DNA of 6,227 nt from positions 1 through 6,227 of the forward strand of contig JAZKYH010000034.1 in NCBI GenBank assembly GCA_045612065.1, written 5' to 3'. Under the pieces are notes generated by a model. The model was given only the letters and a program-made list of their open reading frames with translations. It made no database searches and was not told the DNA's origin. This DNA comes from UBA1189 sp045612065. GTDB taxonomy: Bacteria; Bacteroidota; Bacteroidia; Bacteroidales; Bacteroidaceae. How positions within the stretch are numbered: the first letter of the stretch is position 1; each line of letters starts with the position of its first letter. Below are positions 1 through 4,803 of this stretch, one piece after another. The position numbers were made by a program, and so were the translations under genes.

Positions 1-488
1 TAAAGCACTATCCTGCAAAGAGCACGCTTCTTTCGGCTGGAGATTGTGCCAAGCATCTCTTCTTTATCAAGTCGGGAGTTGTAAGAATGTGGTTTAATAA
101 AGATGGTAAGGACTATACCTTACAGTTCTTCTTTGAGAATATGCCCATATGTTCGTTTGAGAGTTTTCTGCGTGGCGAGCCGAGTATGTTCTCCATTGAG
201 ACCATTGAGCCATCAGAAGTGCTCGTTTTCAGCAGGGAGGAGATATGGAAATATGGCGAGGTACACCCCGCACAGAAGCAAGGTGTGATGGAGTATATGC
301 TTGACCGAATGATTGACTATACCCACCTATTCCTGTCAATGCAAACACACACTCCCGAACAGCGCTATGACGAACTAGTGAAATATCGTCCAGACATCAT
401 ACAACGCATTCCGCAACACTATATCGCCTCATTTCTAGGCATAACATCAGTGTCGTTGAGCCGAATAAGAGGAAGAAAAAATGGTTAA
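1..488 (+). CDS. Crp/Fnr-family transcriptional regulator, 5'-truncated by the window edge
   Basis: The frame is open from base 3 (bases 1-2 finish a cut codon) to the TAA at 486-488 and gives 161 residues; about 30 N-terminal residues should lie outside, since the family is usually near 190-200. An internal ATG at 87 is not the start: the codons before it encode the cyclic-nucleotide-binding-type beta roll, with G13-D and F20-F-I-K-S-G-V-V-R. The arginine-containing phosphate-binding cassette of true cAMP receptors is not evident (the equivalent stretch reads GEPSMFSIETIEPSEV), so I infer a ligand other than cAMP. Residues about 140-157 (YIASFLGITSVSLSRIR) are the C-terminal helix-turn-helix, ending in the recognition helix just before the stop. 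Any N-terminal cysteine cluster as in Fnr cannot be judged. The gene converges on the DUF4405 gene, its stop overlapping that gene's stop, which makes that gene a plausible target. Family call is firm; ligand and regulon are unknown. Confidence 0.93.
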   Translation, partial: KHYPAKSTLLSAGDCAKHLFFIKSGVVRMWFNKDGKDYTLQFFFENMPICSFESFLRGEPSMFSIETIEPSEVLVFSREEIWKYGEVHPAQKQGVMEYMLDRMIDYTHLFLSMQTHTPEQRYDELVKYRPDIIQRIPQHYIASFLGITSVSLSRIRGRKNG

Positions 489-922
489 TGCTTCGTTATA
501 CCTTTGAGAAACACCTTCCATCTTTTGACAAAGTGCAGAGTGGCAAAGATGCCGAATATCATTCCGAGCCAATAATGCACAAGTCCTGCGTGAGTGCCTT
601 CGCCCTTGGCAAATATCAGCAGATAGATACCTGAACCGATTGTCGCCAACGAGCAAAGTGTAACAAAAATCGGCATCTTAGCTTTTAGCGAACTTCTCTT
701 GAAAATGTTTTTGAACCACCCCTTGTGCTGTTTGATATGAAAGCCGACAGCAATAAGAAGGGCGATATTCACTACACAATGCACAACAGACCAATTGTGC
801 CACTCTATATGCTGGGCAAAATGCCAAGAGTGATGAATCAGTATGCCCGTCACCAGTGATGACAAACCAAGAATTACTAATGCTAAATCTGTACGAAAAA
901 TCGGTTTCATAGTCATTTCCAT
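485..922 (-). CDS. DUF4405-family four-helix membrane protein, probable b-type haem protein
   Basis: A 145-residue integral membrane protein. Hydrophobic helices lie at about 12-29, 46-63, 84-105 and 113-131, joined by short basic loops (KQHKGWFKNIFKR at 64-76). Helix 2 carries H48 and H62 and helix 4 carries H116 and H130, each pair 14 residues apart. This is the spacing of axial haem ligands at the two faces of the membrane in cytochrome b-like proteins, so I infer two haems held by a four-helix bundle, with a role in electron transfer. Extra histidines (H30, H31, H34, H38, H42) cluster after helix 1. Three ATGs (922, 916, 910) are possible starts; I took the first, which leaves a leader of only about 8-10 nt after the promoter. 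Nothing upstream points to an operon partner. The DUF4405 assignment rests on the overall pattern and remembered family members, not on a search. Confidence 0.85.
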   Translation of the reverse strand: MEMTMKPIFRTDLALVILGLSSLVTGILIHHSWHFAQHIEWHNWSVVHCVVNIALLIAVGFHIKQHKGWFKNIFKRSSLKAKMPIFVTLCSLATIGSGIYLLIFAKGEGTHAGLVHYWLGMIFGIFATLHFVKRWKVFLKGITKH

Positions 923-935
923 TAAATTGTTGCTG

Positions 936-966
936 CAAAATTAGTAAGCGGAGTATTCTCCTCAAA
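936..966 (-). promoter_or_regulatory. Bacteroidota-type promoter of the DUF4405 gene
   Basis: Read leftward, TTTG (966-963) is followed by a 19-bp spacer and TAATTTTG (943-936), matching the -33 TTTG / -7 TAnnTTTG arrangement. Transcription should start near 930-932, leaving a very short leader before the ATG at 922. The spacer contains an imperfect dyad, GGAG-TATT-CTCC (950-961), which might be a second regulator site. Confidence 0.75.
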
Positions 967-978
967 TAACAATTGTTA
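967..978. promoter_or_regulatory. Perfect 12-bp palindrome, candidate Crp/Fnr operator
   Basis: TAACAATTGTTA is its own reverse complement and abuts the -33 element of the DUF4405 promoter. Its centre (972.5) lies about 41 bp upstream of the predicted start, the spacing at which class II Crp/Fnr activators bind. Assignment to the neighbouring Crp/Fnr protein is inference from position and symmetry; the sequence is not a textbook Crp or Fnr box. Confidence 0.5.
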
Positions 979-995
979 AGAAACACCAACCCTGT

Positions 996-1027
996 AAAAA
1001 TCAGCGGCTGGCAAACAGCTTACCGCT
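996..1027 (-). terminator. Weak terminator-like hairpin, leftward
   Basis: On the minus strand AGCGG (1027-1023) and CCGCT (1007-1003) can pair, with an inner CTG/CAG and a 4-nt bulge, and five T residues follow (1000-996). It could stop leftward transcripts before they enter the DUF4405 promoter. The stem is short and no leftward gene lies immediately upstream, so this is tentative. Confidence 0.25.
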
Positions 1028-1055
1028 TTAATCAAATATATGAAGATGATAAAAT

Positions 1056-1107
1056 AAAAGAAATGCTGAAAAAAATCTGTGAGATTATTTTTATCAGCAT
1101 TTCTTTT
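1056..1107. repeat. Long A/T-rich inverted repeat (14-bp perfect arms)
   Basis: AAAAGAAATGCTGA (1056-1069) is the exact reverse complement of 1094-1107, separated by 24 bases that can themselves pair in part (AAAAAATC against GATTATTTTT around a TGTGA loop). It lies directly before the -7 element at 1110. It may act as a two-way terminator (T runs on both exits) or as an operator for that promoter. The symmetry is seen directly; the role is not known. Confidence 0.7.
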
Positions 1108-1109
1108 TG

Positions 1110-1117
1110 TACCTTTG
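1110..1117 (+). promoter_or_regulatory. Orphan -7 promoter element
   Basis: TACCTTTG followed by TTGCAT is a full match to the Bacteroidota -7 consensus. No good -33 TTTG stands 19-21 bp upstream (only a T run near 1088-1092, inside the inverted repeat). The only reading frame it would serve is an 11-codon one at 1150, so it drives either a leader or small RNA, or is left over from a lost gene. Confidence 0.5.
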
Positions 1118-1149
1118 TTGCATAAGAGTTATCACATTGAAGCATAACA

Positions 1150-1185
1150 ATGAAGAACTCAGAAATACGAACGGTTGCTATCTAG
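1150..1185 (+). other. 11-codon reading frame, possible gene remnant or leader peptide
   Basis: ATG at 1150, 33 bp after a good -7 element, opens a frame reading MKNSEIRTVAI and closes with TAG at 1183-1185. Placement relative to the promoter is normal for a Bacteroidota gene start, but the frame ends after 11 codons and no continuation is visible in another frame. It may be the 5' end of a decayed gene, a leader peptide, or chance. No known peptide is recognised. Confidence 0.2.
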
Positions 1186-1275
1186 TTACCCAATTTTCAA
1201 GCAATCCGAATAACCGTTTAATTCTAAGATAATTGCAAATTCTGCGATTTTTTTTCAAAAAAGTTGAGATTTCTC

Positions 1276-1308
1276 TTGACTCGTCCCTAAGGGCATATGT
1301 TAACTTTG
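1276..1308 (+). promoter_or_regulatory. Candidate promoter of the MerR-family gene with a dyad in the spacer
   Basis: TTG (1276-1278, within TTGAC) and TAACTTTG (1301-1308) resemble -33 and -7 elements, but the spacer is 22 bp, longer than the usual 19-21. Between them lies CCCT-A-AGGG (1285-1293). MerR-family proteins classically bind dyads inside over-long promoter spacers, so autoregulation is plausible. A second, poorer -7-like element, AACCTTTG, lies at 1378-1385 and would give a shorter leader; which one is used cannot be told from sequence. Confidence 0.45.
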
Positions 1309-1334
1309 CATTCGAAACCTGCGAAGGTAGGCTG

Positions 1335-1391
1335 CACTCGTTACGAGCAATTGCATGCATTGCTCACTCGTTGGCACAACCTTTGCACTCG
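1335..1391 (+). repeat. Repeat-rich leader: three CACTCG copies and an inverted repeat
   Basis: CACTCG occurs at 1335-1340, 1365-1370 and 1386-1391, each followed by a T/C-T step. Between the first two lies the inverted repeat GAGCAAT (1345-1351) / ATTGCTC (1359-1365) around T plus the palindrome GCATGC, and CTCGT-T-ACGAG (1337-1347) forms a smaller dyad. All lie in the predicted untranslated leader of the MerR-family gene, so they may be operator half-sites or RNA structure. Confidence 0.5.
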
Positions 1392-1413
1392 CTAGCAAAT
1401 AAATCGTACGATT

Positions 1414-2238
1414 ATGAGTGAACGAACAAAGTTAAAAATCGGAGAGTTCTCCAAGATGATGCAGGTAACGGTGAAGACCTTGCGCCACTATGAGCAGAAA
1501 GGATTGCTCGTGCCTGACGAGGTAGATGAGTGGACGGGGTATCGCTACTACAGCATAGCGCAGATGCAGCGGCTGGGCACCATTCGCGGACTGCAACGGC
1601 AGGGCTTCACGCTCGAAGAGATCAAGGAACTGCTGGAAGAGGGTGCACAGATGCCAAGCATCGACCTGCTGACGCAAAAGATTGCAGAGACGGAGCGGCA
1701 ACTGCAACTGCTGATGGAGCGCCGCGAGCAACTGCTCAGATGGGTAGACTCTCACAAACAACGTAAGACAATGGAAAAATTCAGTATTCAATCGCTGCCC
1801 GAGATTATCGTGGCAAGCCATCGCGAAGTAATCGCCGACTACAGCGCATTGGGCCCGCTGTGTGTGAATAAGATTGGCCCCGAGATGCAACGCCTCGGCT
1901 GCCAATGCCCGCCGCCCGGGTACTGTTTCACCATCGAGCATCAAGAGGAGCACCGCCCCACGGACCTCGACATCGAATATTGCGAGCAGGTGGAGGAGAT
2001 GGGCGTGGATAGCAGCATCATCCAGTTCAAGCGCCTCGCTGCCGTGCCCAAGGCGCTGTGTATGAAGCACGTGGGACCCTACGAGCGCTTCTACGAGTCG
2101 TTTGCCGAAGCCTTCGCCTACATGGAGGAGCAGGGATACAAGATGGCAGGGCATCCGCGCACAAGCTACATCGACGGCATATGGAACCAAGAGGACCCCG
2201 AGCAGTGGCTCTCGCTGATTCAGATACCGATAGAGTAA
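1414..2238 (+). CDS. MerR-family transcriptional regulator with GyrI-like effector-binding domain (BmrR type)
   Basis: A 274-residue protein of the usual length for the BmrR subgroup. Residues 7-32 (KIGEFSKMM to RHYEQKGLL) are the MerR helix-turn-helix; DEWTGYRYYS (38-47) is the wing; about 83-117 is the dimerising antiparallel helix, rich in Q, E and R. Residues about 121-274 form a GyrI-like (AraC effector-binding) domain, with HVGPYERFYESF at 219-230 and the terminal DPEQWLSLIQIPIE. Family members bind amphipathic or cationic drugs and activate promoters by untwisting long spacers. The effector domain has six cysteines (150, 163, 165, 171, 190, 216), three of them in CQCPPPGYC, where relatives usually have none. 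No transporter or enzyme target adjoins it, and a strong terminator follows, so it appears monocistronic. The ATG at 1414 gives a complete DNA-binding domain. Ligand unknown. Confidence 0.92.
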   Translation: MSERTKLKIGEFSKMMQVTVKTLRHYEQKGLLVPDEVDEWTGYRYYSIAQMQRLGTIRGLQRQGFTLEEIKELLEEGAQMPSIDLLTQKIAETERQLQLLMERREQLLRWVDSHKQRKTMEKFSIQSLPEIIVASHREVIADYSALGPLCVNKIGPEMQRLGCQCPPPGYCFTIEHQEEHRPTDLDIEYCEQVEEMGVDSSIIQFKRLAAVPKALCMKHVGPYERFYESFAEAFAYMEEQGYKMAGHPRTSYIDGIWNQEDPEQWLSLIQIPIE

Positions 2239-2245
2239 GCGGATA

Positions 2246-2286
2246 AAAAGAAGTCCCAAGGGCCACGGCCTTTGGGACATTCTTTT
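2246..2286 (+). terminator. Rho-independent terminator after the MerR-family gene
   Basis: GTCCCAAGGGCC (2253-2264) pairs with GGCCTTTGGGAC (2267-2278) with a single G-T wobble; opening the top pair gives a CACG loop. Flanking AAAAGAA (2246-2252) and TTCTTTT (2280-2286) extend the stem past one bulged A and supply the T-rich exit. It starts 8 bp after the stop codon and separates the regulator from the next promoter. Confidence 0.85.
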
Positions 2287-2316
2287 GCTTCATTGGCAAA
2301 AAAATCGGCCAAACGC

Positions 2317-2348
2317 TTTGGACGAAGCCAGTTTTTGCTGTACTTTTG
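2317..2348 (+). promoter_or_regulatory. Near-consensus promoter of the YjbR/hydrolase pair
   Basis: TTTG (2317-2320), a 20-bp spacer and TACTTTTG (2341-2348) match the Bacteroidota -33/-7 promoter exactly. Transcription should begin near 2353, giving a leader of roughly 12 nt to the ATG at 2366. This also shows that an in-frame upstream ATG at 2285 cannot be the start, because it lies ahead of the promoter. Confidence 0.85.
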
Positions 2349-2365
2349 GAGCAAACTTCTGCGCC

Positions 2366-2722
2366 ATGAACATCGAAGACATCCGCGAATATTGCTTGCA
2401 GAAAGCCTATACCGACGAAGCTTTTCCCTTTGACGAGACTACACTGGTGTTCCGTCTCATGGGCAAGATATTCGCTTGTCTTGACCTTGAGCGACCCTAC
2501 CTTGTGGTGCTGAAGTGCGAGCCGGACTATGCACTTGAACTGCGCGACCGCTACCATGGCATTGAGGGGGCGTGGCATTGGAACAAGAAGCATTGGAACC
2601 AAGTGTACCTCGACCGCGATGTGCCTGAGGCTCTCATACGCTCGCTCATAGACCACTCCTACGAGGAGGTATACAAGAAGATACCTCGCAAGGTAAAGGC
2701 GGCGCACGAAGCGGAGGAATAG
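2366..2722 (+). CDS. MmcQ/YjbR family protein
   Basis: A 118-residue soluble protein, the normal size for this single-domain family with a CyaY-like fold. Typical landmarks are AFPFDETTLVFRLMGKIFACL (19-39), an early strand pair; LVVLKCEPDYALELRDRY (46-63); the conserved HWNKKHWNQVYLD block (71-83), with W72 and W77; and the closing VPEALIRSLIDHSYEEVYKKIP (86-107), whose H-S-Y is the most recognisable motif. The fold is linked to DNA binding in some members, but the biochemical role is unsettled, so none is assigned here. The frame can be read back to 2285, but those 27 codons cover the promoter, and homologues begin with a short helix like MNIEDIREYC. It is probably co-transcribed with the hydrolase 38 bp downstream. 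Confidence 0.9.
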   Translation: MNIEDIREYCLQKAYTDEAFPFDETTLVFRLMGKIFACLDLERPYLVVLKCEPDYALELRDRYHGIEGAWHWNKKHWNQVYLDRDVPEALIRSLIDHSYEEVYKKIPRKVKAAHEAEE

Positions 2723-2760
2723 AGTAGGGGTACTACAATCACATTACAAACACGCACGCT

Positions 2761-3513
2761 ATGCTCTTCAACACCTTCGGTAACCCTTCGCACAAGACGC
2801 TAATACTCGTCCATGGACTTGGAGTGTCCTATCAAGTATTCAATCCACTTGTTGAGCATTTACAGGCCCGCTACCGCATTATTGTGGTGCAAGTGGACGG
2901 ATTCCTCATCGATGGTGATAACAAGCCCGTACCGTCGGTTTTTACAAGCATCGATGACCAGGTGGACCAACTTGTGGAGCATATCCGTACTACCTATGAT
3001 GGGCACGTGGATGCTGCCTACGGTCTCTCAATGGGTGGGTGCATCGTAGCCAAACTGCAGGAGCGTGCCGACATTGTCATCGACCACGTCATCCTCGATG
3101 CCGCTCCCTTGGTTCCACTGCCCCGCTGGAGTATCGACCCTCTGCGCTATTACCAGAGTTTCAATGTGTGGTGCAGCTACCATATGAGCGGCTTCTTCAA
3201 ATGGCTCTTCCGCTCGAACTATTTCGATACCTTGCTTGATGAACTCGCCAAGGTATACCCCTCGGGCTATGGGCGTGCCGTGCGCGATGCCTACAAGTCC
3301 ATCTACACCTCGCGCCTCGAGTGCGTGCGCAGTACCGATGTGCACTATTGGTATGGCCAGCACGAAGCCTTTGTCGCCAAATACATGTTCCGTCATCTCG
3401 CCACGCTCGCTCCCCATTGTCGCATCACGCGCTTCCCCCGCATGCAGCATGGGCAACTCGTGATAGACCACCCCGACCGAGTGGCTCAACTACTCACCGA
3501 AATTATAGGGTAG
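2761..3513 (+). CDS. Alpha/beta hydrolase-fold protein
   Basis: A 250-residue protein without signal peptide, so probably cytoplasmic. It shows the fold's signatures: the oxyanion-hole strand TLILVHGLG (13-21), the nucleophile elbow Y-G-L-S-M-G-G (87-93) with S90 as catalytic serine, and a C-terminal MQHGQLVIDHPDRV (228-241) supplying H230. In the loop after the penultimate strand, where the acid residue is expected, the sequence is YWYGQHE (196-202), with E202 instead of the usual aspartate. A hydrophobic, aromatic-rich segment (130-165, with SFNVWCSYHMSGFFKWLF) probably forms the lid over the substrate pocket, suggesting a lipophilic ester or thioester. Substrate cannot be named. No promoter is seen in the 38-bp gap after the YjbR gene, so both likely share one transcript. 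It converges with the acyltransferase gene, the stops being 11 bp apart with no clear hairpin between. Confidence 0.88.
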   Translation: MLFNTFGNPSHKTLILVHGLGVSYQVFNPLVEHLQARYRIIVVQVDGFLIDGDNKPVPSVFTSIDDQVDQLVEHIRTTYDGHVDAAYGLSMGGCIVAKLQERADIVIDHVILDAAPLVPLPRWSIDPLRYYQSFNVWCSYHMSGFFKWLFRSNYFDTLLDELAKVYPSGYGRAVRDAYKSIYTSRLECVRSTDVHYWYGQHEAFVAKYMFRHLATLAPHCRITRFPRMQHGQLVIDHPDRVAQLLTEIIG

Positions 3514-3524
3514 GGGATATTTCT

Positions 3525-4526
3525 CTATTTCAGCCCCAACCATCCACTTATTTTTGCCCCACAAATCTTGTAGCCTAAGCAGCAACACCCTAAACTGATT
3601 AAAACAACTATGACAGAAGTTAAAGGGTAGGGTAGAGAAGCATAGTAGGGTACCTCCTTTAGCGCTATCATAACCATAATGTGGCACAAATAGATGCCAA
3701 ACGAATAGTCACCAAGCAGACGTAAGAATCGACTTTTTATGTCAATCTTGGGATTATTTAATACTGTATAAACAATCAGAAGGAATAGTGTGCTTGTTAG
3801 GAATGAAGTAAGCTTAAGCTGTGTATCGCAACTTTCTTCGCCAAGTAGCAACCATCCGTACCCCTCAGCCATTTGCAGTATGATGGATGCGAAATATAGC
3901 CATATTAAAGTGCTTAGCGAATAGTTGGGTTTGATAATCTGATTACCTAAAAGTAATCCTAAATAGTAATAGGTAAACCATCCAAGGCAAGCATCAGACC
4001 AAAAAAGCGAGATGTTGGCATTGTACTCAGTTCCTGTCAGCAATCCATAATATTTAAAGATTAGTGCAGAGATTGGAGCAACAAACCATCCCCAATGTCG
4101 GAATTTGGATTGGGCCAATCGTCCTAACCACGGAGTAAGCAGAACAAATTGTATGTATACAAAGATATAATACATTGTAGCAGCAGACTTTGCGGTAATT
4201 AGATTATACGGAATCTTCGATATACCTTCATCCAAAAAAATAATTCGATGTAGGGTGTAAAGTAGAGTCCAAATCACATAAGGTATTATGACTCTTACGA
4301 TTCTTTTCTTGAAGAAAGAGCACCAGTCGGAGTTATCAATCTTTGTGAGGTACCCAGATAGGAATAGGAATGTCGCAACCGAAAAGTTTATAAATGGTCT
4401 GCAAAATATCCGCCAGTCTTCGGAAGGAGTCGTGTGAATCATCACTACTGCAACGATGGCAATGGCTCGAAATATTTGTATCATATTGTTTCGAGCAACC
4501 TTCGGTGTGCATGAGGATGTTGACAT
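3525..4526 (-). CDS. Acyltransferase-3 family membrane protein (OafA/WecH-type O-acyltransferase)
   Basis: With the ATG at 4526 the protein has 333 residues, the usual size of single-domain acyltransferase-3 members, and about ten membrane helices. Signatures: FRAIAIVAVVMIH (19-31), with the conserved R20 and the probable catalytic H31; SVATFLFLSGYL (49-60); FFKKRIVRVIIPYVIW (71-86); YYIFVYIQFVLLTPWL (119-134); and FGIYLCHIMV (276-285). Such proteins move acetyl or similar groups across the inner membrane onto polysaccharides, O-antigen or other glycans; the acceptor is unknown and no glycosyltransferase is present here. The frame extends to a GTG at 4586, but a -7 element lies inside that extension, so the ATG at 4526 is preferred; ATG 4484 is a second option. 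The gene is visibly A+T-richer than the genes to its left and has its own promoter. Confidence 0.9.
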   Translation of the reverse strand: MSTSSCTPKVARNNMIQIFRAIAIVAVVMIHTTPSEDWRIFCRPFINFSVATFLFLSGYLTKIDNSDWCSFFKKRIVRVIIPYVIWTLLYTLHRIIFLDEGISKIPYNLITAKSAATMYYIFVYIQFVLLTPWLGRLAQSKFRHWGWFVAPISALIFKYYGLLTGTEYNANISLFWSDACLGWFTYYYLGLLLGNQIIKPNYSLSTLIWLYFASIILQMAEGYGWLLLGEESCDTQLKLTSFLTSTLFLLIVYTVLNNPKIDIKSRFLRLLGDYSFGIYLCHIMVMIALKEVPYYASLPYPLTSVIVVLISLGCCCLGYKICGAKISGWLGLK

Positions 4527-4555
4527 TGTATTAGGCCTAAAAACTATGAATGGTG

Positions 4556-4563
4556 CAAAATTA
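4556..4563 (-). promoter_or_regulatory. -7 promoter element of the acyltransferase gene
   Basis: On the minus strand TAATTTTG followed by CACC matches the -7 consensus. The expected start near 4550 leaves a leader of about 24 nt to the ATG at 4526. No TTTG is found 19-21 bp upstream (the bases there read CGTG), so the promoter is incomplete and may need an activator. Confidence 0.55.
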
Positions 4564-4586
4564 ATAAATGTTTTGAGACATTTCAC

Positions 4587-4803
4587 GAGACGGGGAAAAT
4601 TCTCGACAAAGAAAAATTAGGTTAAATTAATGAATATGAGAGAATTATGCTAAAAATAAGCCTCTGAGAATCGCTTCTTTTCGCTCGCTCCGTCCCTCGG
4701 GTCGAAAAAACGCAAGGATGGAGCGGTAGAAAAGGGGTAAAAATGGGAGAGTGGGGGAGACTGATGTCTCCTTATTAGTGTTGGATATAGTCTGTCGTGA
4801 AAA
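4587..4803. other. Intergenic stretch with two hairpins and a purine-rich strand; no gene seen
   Basis: This lies between the 3' end of the unknown membrane-protein gene and the acyltransferase. CGCTCCGTCC (4686-4695) pairs with GGATGGAGCG (4716-4725) with one wobble around a 20-nt loop. GGAGAC (4756-4761) pairs with GTCTCC (4766-4771) around TGAT; this second stem lies 33 bp past the leftward gene's stop and may mark its transcript end, although a C-rich run rather than a T run follows it. Bases 4716-4760 of the plus strand are almost all purine, with runs of four, three and five G. A frame on the minus strand (4650-4853) is open but resembles no protein I know. The G+C-rich core contrasts with the A+T-rich genes around it. 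Confidence 0.5.

Noticed and set aside
1281..1295. Similarity between the CGTCCCT-n-GGG segments near 1283 and 4692
   Set aside because: The shared core is only about seven bases plus a G run, within unrelated surroundings, so chance is the better explanation.
1335..1391. CRISPR-like spacing of the CACTCG repeats
   Set aside because: The repeats are 6-8 bp and unevenly spaced, with no cas gene nearby; far too short for a CRISPR array.
1233..1421. 62-codon plus-strand frame before the MerR-family gene
   Set aside because: It spans the promoter and leader repeats; its HSL repeats are only the translation of the CACTCG copies.
1432..2280. Open 282-codon frame on the minus strand opposite the MerR-family gene
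   Set aside because: It is fully antisense to a clear gene, is unusually rich in Leu and His, shows no domain, and runs through the terminator hairpin; it is a by-product of codon use on the other strand.
2027..2707. Open 226-codon frame on the minus strand spanning the terminator and promoter
   Set aside because: It crosses the end of one confirmed gene, a terminator, a consensus promoter and most of the YjbR gene, and its translation resembles no protein.
4736..4757. Possible G-quadruplex in the purine tract
   Set aside because: Only three runs of three or more G are close together; a fourth is missing, so a standard three-tier quadruplex is not supported.
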